The notes beneath the pieces are model-generated. The model searched no databases, was not told the origin of the DNA, and saw nothing but the letters and a program-made list of their open reading frames with translations. A stretch of DNA of 5,404 bases from Sediminibacterium sp. Lineage in GTDB: Bacteria > Bacteroidota > Bacteroidia > Chitinophagales > Chitinophagaceae. Made by a program: the position numbers and the translations under genes. Of this stretch, positions 1 to 5,404 are shown in pieces; the stretch's first letter is position 1, and every line of letters starts with the position of its first letter. The DNA is taken from the NCBI GenBank assembly GCA_017987615.1, contig JAGNTI010000103.1, forward strand, positions 1 through 5,404, given 5' to 3'.

Positions 1-876
1 ATTGTTGAAACCCCCAAAGGAATTTTGGCAGCTTGGTTTGGCGGTAAATTTGAAGGCGATAAAGAAGTAAATATATATGCAAGCTGGCTGGTTAATAATA
101 AATGGTCTGCTCCATTTATTATTGCAGATGGTTTTATAAATGACTCAACCAGATACGCTTGTTACAATCCCGTTTTATTTTTAGCGCCCAACAATGAGCT
201 CTTATTATTTTATAAAATAGGGCCTTATGTACAAGGCTGGACAGGTTGGATGAAAAGATCAACCAATTATGGTGCGACTTGGAGCGCAGCAGAAAGGCTA
301 CCTGATGGCATATTAGGGCCTATCAGAAACCAGCCCTATGTTGTCGGCGACACACTTATTTGCCCATCAAGTACAGAAAAAAACGGATGGAAAGTGCATT
401 TCGAATACACGACTAATAATGGTAGGTCTTGGACAAAGGGTCCAGATTTAAATGATGCGAGTCCAATTACGGGTATTCAGCCCGCGGTTTTAAACCACAG
501 CAAGGGTGTTTTACAAGCGCTTACGCGAAGTCAAAATGGAACGGTTAATGAAACCTGGAGTTATGATAATGGTAAAACATGGGCGCCCTTACAGCAAACC
601 GGCTTAATCAATAACAATTCAAGTATTGATGCTATTACATTACAAGACGGCAGACATTTATTAGTATACAATCATTGCGCTGCACCAAGTAGATCGCCTC
701 TTAATATAGCTATCTCAAAGGATGGAAAAAATTGGGAACCCTTACTAGTATTGGAAAATGAAATAGATGCCGAATTTTCTTATCCTTACCTCATTCAAAC
801 AAAAGATCAAAAAGTGCACATTACATATACTTGGAAAAGAAAAAAAATAAAGCACGTTGTGTTAAGGGTTAGGTAA
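1..876 (+). CDS. Sialidase-like BNR/Asp-box beta-propeller protein, 5'-truncated by window edge
   Basis: The reading frame is open from the first base and ends at TAA 874-876, giving 291 residues. The true start, and any signal peptide, lie upstream. The first residues (IVETPKGILAAWFGG) resemble the early conserved stretch of the BNR_2 sialidase-like family, so perhaps 40-80 N-terminal residues are missing (inference). Four Asp-box-type turns mark successive propeller blades: STNYGATW (259-282), TTNNGRSW (409-432), SYDNGKTW (559-582) and the shorter SKDGKNW (715-735). The C-terminal block YPYLIQTKDQKVHITYTW also fits this family, so the 3' end looks complete. Members are usually exported and act on, or bind, glycans. 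True sialidase activity cannot be claimed: the first catalytic Arg region is outside the window, and many BNR_2 proteins have other or unknown specificities. The last 15 bases overlap the convergent kinase gene. The TTG at 25 is an internal codon, not the start. Confidence 0.85.
   Translation: MVETPKGILAAWFGGKFEGDKEVNIYASWLVNNKWSAPFIIADGFINDSTRYACYNPVLFLAPNNELLLFYKIGPYVQGWTGWMKRSTNYGATWSAAERLPDGILGPIRNQPYVVGDTLICPSSTEKNGWKVHFEYTTNNGRSWTKGPDLNDASPITGIQPAVLNHSKGVLQALTRSQNGTVNETWSYDNGKTWAPLQQTGLINNNSSIDAITLQDGRHLLVYNHCAAPSRSPLNIAISKDGKNWEPLLVLENEIDAEFSYPYLIQTKDQKVHITYTWKRKKIKHVVLRVR
838..866 (-). terminator. Possible weak intrinsic terminator of the signalling operon
   Basis: Reading the minus strand just past the stop of the receiver-kinase gene, a small imperfect stem (CAC-aac-GTG, extendable with a bulge to flanking A/T pairs) is followed by the T-rich run TTTATTTTTTTTC. 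The position suits an operon terminator, but the stem is very short. The T-run is also the complement of Lys codons at the end of the sialidase-like gene, so protein-coding constraint could explain it. Confidence 0.22.
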
Positions 877-1944
877 GTGAAGCACAGCGGTAATTTCACG
901 AAACAAGCTTTCTTTTTCAATTTCATCAAATTGTATACTGCCTTTATGGATGCTTGCAATGAGTTTAGTGATTGCAATGCCAATACCAAGCCCTTGTTGC
1001 TCTGCCACTTCTCTATGGTGTTGTTCAAATAAACGGTATTTATTGAGCGCCGCAGCAGTTGTGTGGGCAGTATGATTGCTAATACGAATGCTTCTGCCAG
1101 CGCTGTCTTCAAAAATACGAACACGAATGGGGGTGCCTTTTTCTGAAAATTTGCAGGCGTTTTCAATTAATTCTTTAGCAGCGGTATGAATAAGTTTAGA
1201 AAAAAATAAAGGTGGTTTTGGCTCGGTGTAATCGAGGTCTTTGTCGCGGCCGTGTTTGTGCATGACACTTTTTATCACATCCATAATATGATGAGGATCA
1301 GGTGTGCCTTCGTCAGGAATTTCTTTTAATTGTAACGCTTTTTGAAGTGTGTAATAAGTATTTATTTTACCGTAGGTATTAAGTAAGCGCTCTGCACTGA
1401 TGTGTAAATAACTACAAAGGCTTTGTAATTTTTCATTGTTCAGGCTTATGGCATTTTCAGCAATGAGGGTATTAAAATTAATGATACCATTCATGGGGTT
1501 TTTAAATTCGTGCCCCACCATGAGTTCAATTGTTTTTTCTAGTAGTGCTGCTTTTTGGCTTTGTAGTTGGTTTAGTTTTTCGTGCTTGATAAGTCTGGTT
1601 TCTATGGCAGTTAACAAATCTTTTCTTTTAAAGGGTTTGTGCAGGTAGTCGTCGGCTCCTAAGTTCATGCCAGTTCTTAAATCGTTGGATTGCACTTTGG
1701 CTGTTAAAAAAATAAAGGGGGTAACAAAACTCGGATCTTTTTTGAGTGCGGTAAGTAAAGAAAAACCATCCATTTCGGGCATCATAATGTCGCAGATGAT
1801 TAAATCGAATGGATTGTGCATGAGCGCCTTTATGCCTGCAGCACCATTTGCTATGGGGGTTACCTCGTAGCCCGCCATTTCTACAATTTCTTGTATCGAA
1901 TCTCTAATGTCTTGTTCATCTTCAATCACTAATATTTTTTTCAT
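862..1944 (-). CDS. Response regulator-histidine kinase fusion (REC-HisKA-HATPase), degenerate G1 box
   Basis: A 360-residue soluble protein with no membrane segment or signal peptide. Residues 3-118 are a receiver domain with acidic pocket E8/D9, phospho-acceptor D52 (CDIMMPEMDG), T81 and K103 (HKPF). A short helical linker (about 119-138) leads to a HisKA-like helix with H145 in VGHEFKNPMNGI. The HATPase-like domain (about 250-357) has N box ELIENACKFS (N262), an F-box-like YRLFEQ, and G2 box QGLGIGIAITK (318-328). The G1 box, normally DxGxG, reads NHTAH (290-294), so the adenine-contacting Asp and both glycines are absent. HEFKNP resembles the HExKNP of NtrB-type kinases, in which the Asn/Thr position matters for phosphatase activity (family knowledge). 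It may therefore relay or remove phosphate rather than autophosphorylate (inference). Its ATG lies in an ATGA overlap with the stop of the upstream PAS kinase gene, which suggests translational coupling. Its 3' end overlaps the convergent sialidase-like gene. Confidence 0.92.
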   Translation of the reverse strand: MKKILVIEDEQDIRDSIQEIVEMAGYEVTPIANGAAGIKALMHNPFDLIICDIMMPEMDGFSLLTALKKDPSFVTPFIFLTAKVQSNDLRTGMNLGADDYLHKPFKRKDLLTAIETRLIKHEKLNQLQSQKAALLEKTIELMVGHEFKNPMNGIINFNTLIAENAISLNNEKLQSLCSYLHISAERLLNTYGKINTYYTLQKALQLKEIPDEGTPDPHHIMDVIKSVMHKHGRDKDLDYTEPKPPLFFSKLIHTAAKELIENACKFSEKGTPIRVRIFEDSAGRSIRISNHTAHTTAAALNKYRLFEQHHREVAEQQGLGIGIAITKLIASIHKGSIQFDEIEKESLFREITAVLHLPNP

Positions 1945-3455
1945 TCAAACTTGTTGTAGGGGAAACTAATGTATATCGCTGTTCCTTTATGGATGCTACT
2001 TTTTATATGAATTTGCCCAAGGTGCTGCTGTACTAGATAATGTACAAGCATTAGGCCCAGTCCAGTCCCTTCAATATTGCCTACATTGCTACCTCTTACA
2101 AATGCAGTAAAAATTTCATGTTTGTATTTTTCAGGCATCCCAATGCCTGCATCCACTACAAGCAGGGTCCACTTGTTTTTTTCAAATCGAATTTGTGCTT
2201 TTGGTGCTGGTTTGCCTGCCGAATATTTACAGGCGTTTGAAATCAAATTTTCAAATATCATTTGTAGCATATTGCTATCGGCAATTTGCATTGTACGCGT
2301 ACCTTTTGTAGAGATAACAATATTTCTACCGTCTTTGTAAGGCATAAATGATTCTGCGGCTACTCTATGTAAAATAGATACCACATTGCAGCTACTTAAT
2401 TGCAAGGCCAGGTTACCTGATTCAATTTTACTAATGAGTAAAAAGTCTGTGAGTAGCTTGGTCATTTTGTCTACTTGAATCGTAATTCTGGTCAAATATT
2501 TTGACGCCGCTATGGGTGTTTTTTGAAACTGATTGGCTACTTGCATTTCCAAAATTTCGGCGCTCGATAATATAATGGACAAGGGCGTTCTTAGTTCATG
2601 TGAAACAAGGTTAATAAAATTTGATTTTAATTGACTTAACCGCTTTGCAGCGCGTTCCGCTTTTTTATGTTCCTGCTCTGCTCTAATAACATCAGTGATA
2701 TTGGTAAAAAAAACAGCCACATGTAGCTTGTTGGTATTGTAGTCGGTAAATTTTGTAAAATGATAACTTAAGCGAACTTTATTTTTTTGAGTATCTAGTA
2801 GCCAAGCCACTTTGCTTGGATGAGCGTACTGTTCTGAAACAGCATAGGATGTAAAGTTTTTTAAAAAATGACCACCACTGCTTTTTATCGTATCAAAAAT
2901 ATTTTTTGTTGTAGAACCCAGTGTTTGCCGCCACATAGGATTGCTGTATGTTAACTGGCCGTCGTGTGTGCAAACGATAACGAGCTGCTCCATGGCGTCA
3001 ATTAAGTGCCTGAAGTCTTTTTCGCGCTCAATTTGTAGTTTTTCACGATTTCTAATATTGGTAATATTGATACCATAGCCAATTACAAAATCATGATGTC
3101 CATGCTGGTCCCTTACCGGAAAAAATTTCCGAAGATTGAATACTTGTTGTCCTTCTTTGTTTTTATTGACTTCTTCAAATTCAACTTGTACGCCTTCTGC
3201 TAATGCTTCCGTAAAATAAGATCTTCTATTAATGGCAAGCTCGACGGGTTTATTAAATGCTGCGCAGTAATCAAAATCATTTTTACCAATAATCCAACTT
3301 CTAGAATCACTAGCCGAGAGGGCAAGCTTATTTACATATAAATAAGTATGGTCGGTATCAAAAATGGCAATATCGGCGGGGATATTAAAAAGCAGCTGCT
3401 TATAAAATTCGTTTTCCTTTTGTAGCGCATGTATCAAATCCATAGAGTCCCCCAT
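1941..3455 (-). CDS. Soluble PAS-PAS sensor histidine kinase
   Basis: A 504-residue protein without membrane segments, so it probably senses a cytoplasmic signal. Two PAS-type domains precede the kinase core. PAS1 is about residues 18-135, starting near LLFNIPADIAIFDTD and ending GYGINITNI. PAS2 is about 148-258, with IVCTHDGQLTYSNPMW and ending VFFTNITDV. A charged helical linker (about 257-280) connects to HisKA with H286 in SHELRTPLS. The HATPase domain is complete: N box ENLISNACKYS (N407), G1 box DAGIGM (435-440), F-box region around IFTAF (448-452), and G2 box GTGLGLML (463-470). It should therefore be a catalytically competent HisKA-type kinase. The ligand is not evident: no heme- or flavin-binding signature stands out. 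The start at 3455 lies 2 bp after the stop of the receiver gene. An in-frame ATG four codons later (3443) is a possible alternative. The stop overlaps the start of the next gene (ATGA). The receivers encoded on either side are its likely phosphorylation partners. Confidence 0.93.
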   Translation of the reverse strand: MGDSMDLIHALQKENEFYKQLLFNIPADIAIFDTDHTYLYVNKLALSASDSRSWIIGKNDFDYCAAFNKPVELAINRRSYFTEALAEGVQVEFEEVNKNKEGQQVFNLRKFFPVRDQHGHHDFVIGYGINITNIRNREKLQIEREKDFRHLIDAMEQLVIVCTHDGQLTYSNPMWRQTLGSTTKNIFDTIKSSGGHFLKNFTSYAVSEQYAHPSKVAWLLDTQKNKVRLSYHFTKFTDYNTNKLHVAVFFTNITDVIRAEQEHKKAERAAKRLSQLKSNFINLVSHELRTPLSIILSSAEILEMQVANQFQKTPIAASKYLTRITIQVDKMTKLLTDFLLISKIESGNLALQLSSCNVVSILHRVAAESFMPYKDGRNIVISTKGTRTMQIADSNMLQMIFENLISNACKYSAGKPAPKAQIRFEKNKWTLLVVDAGIGMPEKYKHEIFTAFVRGSNVGNIEGTGLGLMLVHYLVQQHLGQIHIKSSIHKGTAIYISFPYNKFE

Positions 3456-3457
3456 CT

Positions 3458-3880
3458 TTATTTGATTTTTAATTGTTGTAGCTGTGTCACTTCATTTGCA
3501 GCTTCTGTTAACAGTTCTAATAGCTTTGCTTTATTGATAGGCTTTTGGATGTACCCGCTAATATGACAAGGGTCTTCTTTTTTTATAAAATTTTGGTAAC
3601 TGGTAGCACTAATTACAATGATGCGGGTAAGCGGATACGCCTCTTTGTTGTTTTTGATGGCCTTAATTACTTCATATCCATCCATGATGGGCATATTGAG
3701 GTCAAGTAATATAATGGTAGGAATATTTTTACCCAGGTTTAATTGTCTCATTGCTTCCGCTCCATTGATGGCATCTGCAGTGATACAATCAAAGGATTGC
3801 AGCAAAAAGTGAAGTAAAGCCCTATTTACTTCGTCATCGTCTACTATGAGTAACCTACATTTTGAAACCTTCAAAAGCAT
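3458..3880 (-). CDS. Single-domain CheY-like response regulator
   Basis: From the ATG at 3880 this is a 140-residue protein made of one receiver domain and nothing else. It has the acidic cluster DDD (14-16), phospho-acceptor D60 in LLDLNMPIMDG, a Ser (S91, VISATS) at the usual Thr/Ser switch position, and K113 in QKPI. There is no DNA-binding, enzymatic or HPt output domain, so it probably acts as a phosphate shuttle or through protein contact (inference from family knowledge). It is the first gene of the operon and ends 2 bp before the PAS-PAS kinase, its likely partner. The frame can be extended six codons upstream to a GTG at 3898. I prefer the ATG because it leaves a typical short lead into the first beta strand (RLLIVDDD). 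Neither start has a recognisable Shine-Dalgarno sequence, as is common in Bacteroidota. Confidence 0.92.
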   Translation of the reverse strand: MLLKVSKCRLLIVDDDEVNRALLHFLLQSFDCITADAINGAEAMRQLNLGKNIPTIILLDLNMPIMDGYEVIKAIKNNKEAYPLTRIIVISATSYQNFIKKEDPCHISGYIQKPINKAKLLELLTEAANEVTQLQQLKIK

Positions 3881-4026
3881 ATCATGACAAGCTAGCACTT
3901 TTGAGCATGAACCCCCATTTTTGACCCTGATTTAGCCCATGTATTTACCGCAAATTTTTTAGATGTCTTCGGCCTAAAGCCATAAATTAGCAAGTACATT
4001 CTAATATGTTACGATAAACCCTTGTT
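3881..4026. promoter_or_regulatory. Divergent intergenic region between signalling operon and DUF1080 gene
   Basis: This gap of about 146 bp separates two divergently transcribed units, so it should carry the promoters for both. It is AT-rich and has no open frame of note. On the minus strand the best match to the Bacteroidota -7 element (TAnnTTTG) is AAAATTTG at 3958-3951, with no convincing -33 partner, so the operon promoter is not placed. No riboswitch, tRNA or strong hairpin was recognised. A small GGC/GCC stem at 3971-3981 is too weak to interpret. Confidence 0.5.
3959..3990 (+). promoter_or_regulatory. Candidate Bacteroidota-type promoter for the DUF1080 gene
   Basis: TTAG at 3959-3962 and TAAATTAG at 3983-3990 are separated by 20 bp. 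Each differs at one position from the Bacteroidota sigma-ABfr consensus elements TTTG and TAnnTTTG, and the spacing is right. Transcription would begin near 3997, leaving a leader of about 30 nt before the ATG at 4027. In such an AT-rich stretch a match of this quality can arise by chance, so the call is tentative. Confidence 0.25.
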
Positions 4027-5400
4027 ATGCAAATACTTAAATCTGCAATCCTTGCAACTGTTTTATGTGCTTTTTTAGGAACACCAACCATGGCGCAAAC
4101 TAAAAAAGGAGGCAATTGGACCCAGCTTTTTAACGGCAAAGACCTAACTGGTTGGAAACAATTAAATGGCAAGGCAAAGTACGAAGTGATCAATGGTGAA
4201 ATTGTGGGAGCAACTGTTTTGGGAGAGCCCAATTCATTTTTAGTTACCGAAAAAAACTATGGCGATTTTATATTGGAACTAGAATTCAAATTAGACGATA
4301 TGATGAATTCTGGTATCCAGTTTAGAAGTGAAAGCAAGCCTGAATATTTAAATGGCAGAGTGCATGGATACCAGTTTGAAATAGATCCGTCACCTAGGGC
4401 CTGGACGGCAGGTATTTATGATGAAAGTAGACGCGATTGGTTGTATCCAGTTTCCTATAACGAGCCCGCAAAAACTCTTTTTAAATTTCAGGCATGGAAC
4501 AAGTGCCGCATCGAATGTATTGGCAATAGTATCCGTACTTTTTTAAATGGTAAATCGGTAGCAAGTTTAGTGGATGATCTAACACCCGCTGGATTTATTG
4601 CGCTGCAAGTGCATTCAATTGGTAAAGCAGAAGAAGCAGGTAAAAAAATTAGATGGAGAAATATCAATATTCAAACAGCTAATTTGCAACCTACACCACT
4701 TGATCCCACTTTTGTTGTCAACCTAATACCCAATCATGTGTCTGAGCAAGAAAAAATGCAAGGGGTGCATTTACTTTTTGATGGCAAAACCACAAACGGT
4801 TGGAGAGGCGCTTACAAAGCAGGTTTCCCGGAAAAAGGCTGGAAAGCAAGTGATGGCATTTTAACAGTGCAGTCATCGGATGGCGCAGAATCTACCAATG
4901 GTGGTGATATTGTTTCTGAAAATGAGTACGATGCCTTTATTTTTCAATTTGAATTTAAAATCACCGCAGGTGCTAATAGTGGCGTAAAATACTTTGTTAC
5001 AGAAAAAGAAAACAATGCTGGTTCGGCCATTGGCTTAGAATATCAGATACTGGATGATGCCCTGCATCCGGATGCTAAATTGGGGTCTATTGGTAATAGA
5101 ACCCTTGGTTCACTCTATGATTTAATTCCTTCCGTTAAAGAAACTCGTGCGCGCCGTAAAATTGGCGAGTGGAATAGAGGAATGATTAAAGTAGCAAAAG
5201 ATGGCACGGTATCGCATTATTTAAACGGATGGAAAATGCTCGAATACAAAAGAGGGGAGCAATATTTTTATGCACTAGTAGCTAAAAGTAAATATGCCAA
5301 CTGGCCTAATTTTGGCATGGCACCTAAGGGACGTTTATTACTGCAAGACCATGGCAACGAAGTTTCTTTTAGAAGCTTAAAAATGCAAGTGCTTAACTAA
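4027..5400 (+). CDS. Exported tandem DUF1080 protein (3-keto-disaccharide hydrolase-type domains)
   Basis: A 457-residue protein starting with a Sec signal peptide: K5, hydrophobic core about 6-18, probable cleavage after A23 (TMA/QT). Cys14 lies within the core without a proper lipobox, so it is not an obvious lipoprotein. Two DUF1080 (PF06439) domains follow. Domain 1 is about residues 31-217, with LFNGKDLTGW, NSGIQFRSE, GYQFEIDPS, IYDESRRDWLYP and RWRNINI. Domain 2 is about 247-456, with LFDGKTTNGW, NSGVKYFV, GLEYQILDD, YLNGWKMLEY and LLLQDHG. A Pro-containing linker (about 218-246) joins them. DUF1080 proteins adopt a concanavalin-like beta-sandwich, and some cleave 3-keto-glycosides made by a partner oxidoreductase (family knowledge). 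Substrate and active-site residues cannot be assigned here. The family is abundant in Bacteroidota and Planctomycetes. The gene is divergent from the signalling operon. The next in-frame Met (M22) would delete the signal peptide, so the ATG at 4027 is the start. The stop is TAA 5398-5400, 4 bases before the window end. Confidence 0.92.
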   Translation: MQILKSAILATVLCAFLGTPTMAQTKKGGNWTQLFNGKDLTGWKQLNGKAKYEVINGEIVGATVLGEPNSFLVTEKNYGDFILELEFKLDDMMNSGIQFRSESKPEYLNGRVHGYQFEIDPSPRAWTAGIYDESRRDWLYPVSYNEPAKTLFKFQAWNKCRIECIGNSIRTFLNGKSVASLVDDLTPAGFIALQVHSIGKAEEAGKKIRWRNINIQTANLQPTPLDPTFVVNLIPNHVSEQEKMQGVHLLFDGKTTNGWRGAYKAGFPEKGWKASDGILTVQSSDGAESTNGGDIVSENEYDAFIFQFEFKITAGANSGVKYFVTEKENNAGSAIGLEYQILDDALHPDAKLGSIGNRTLGSLYDLIPSVKETRARRKIGEWNRGMIKVAKDGTVSHYLNGWKMLEYKRGEQYFYALVAKSKYANWPNFGMAPKGRLLLQDHGNEVSFRSLKMQVLN

Positions 5401-5404
5401 TATT

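Noticed and set aside
840..847. Run of eight A residues near the end of the sialidase-like gene as a possible frameshift or phase-variation site
   Set aside because: The frame on both sides agrees with the family C-terminus (HITYTW before, IKHVVL after), so no shift is needed.
874..913. Small inverted repeats after the sialidase-like stop (GTGAA/TTCAC and GAAA/TTTC followed by T-rich DNA) as a plus-strand terminator
   Set aside because: The stems are only 4-5 bp with long or weak loops and lie in the coding sequence of the opposing gene. They do not stand out from background.
807..1166. Minus-strand 119-codon open frame across the end of the sialidase-like gene and the start of the intergenic overlap
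   Set aside because: It lies in another frame of the receiver-kinase gene, whose domain motifs are clear. Its own translation is low-complexity and resembles no family I know.
1436..2340. Plus-strand open frames of 67-87 codons antisense to the two kinase genes (1436-1648, 1667-1870, 2077-2340)
   Set aside because: All are antisense shadows of well-supported kinase domains, with no recognisable domain or start signal.
3618..3812. Plus-strand 64-codon open frame antisense to the receiver gene
   Set aside because: It is the complement of conserved receiver motifs (around D60) and has no independent support.
4027..4095. Lipoprotein signal for the DUF1080 protein (Cys14)
   Set aside because: The residues before the Cys (TVL) do not fit a lipobox and the Cys lies inside the hydrophobic core. 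A standard signal-peptidase I site after A23 fits better.
3987..4232. Minus-strand 81-codon open frame over the start of the DUF1080 gene
   Set aside because: It overlaps the signal peptide and first domain of a clearly coding gene, and its translation shows no domain.

Overview
The window is AT-rich and reads as part of a Bacteroidota chromosome, most plausibly a Chitinophagaceae-like polysaccharide degrader. This rests on a secreted tandem DUF1080 protein, a sialidase-like beta-propeller protein, soluble PAS histidine kinases, and the lack of Shine-Dalgarno sequences before the starts I inspected. The lineage is an inference from gene content. No rRNA, tRNA, mobile element, integrase or CRISPR array is visible.

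Layout. Positions 1-876 (+) hold the 3' part of a sialidase-like (BNR/Asp-box) gene whose start lies outside the window. Positions 3880-862 (-) hold three tightly packed signalling genes, in transcription order: a stand-alone CheY-like receiver (3880-3458), a soluble PAS-PAS histidine kinase (3455-1941), and a protein with an N-terminal receiver fused to a histidine-kinase core (1944-862). The first two genes are 2 bp apart and the last two share an ATGA stop/start overlap, so the three almost certainly form one operon. The last gene runs convergently into the sialidase-like gene, and their 3' ends overlap by 15 bp. A short intergenic region (about 3881-4026) separates the operon from a divergent gene at 4027-5400 (+), which encodes a signal-peptide protein with two DUF1080 (3-keto-disaccharide hydrolase-type) domains.

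How the parts may work together. The operon holds the parts of a cytoplasmic phosphorelay: two receivers and two kinase cores, with no DNA-binding or other recognisable output domain. The PAS-PAS kinase has complete H, N, G1 and G2 motifs. The receiver-kinase protein keeps its phospho-acceptor His, N box and G2 box but has lost the acidic/glycine G1 motif, so it may be a phosphotransfer or phosphatase partner rather than an active kinase. The two flanking proteins are probably carbohydrate-active: the DUF1080 protein has a clear export signal, and the other is exported in its family but lacks its N-terminus here. A regulatory link between the signalling genes and either neighbour is possible from position but nothing in the sequence proves it.

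I do not see a convincing, wholly new system. The points most worth a second look are the degenerate G1 box, the relay without an output, and the fusion of two unlike DUF1080 domains.
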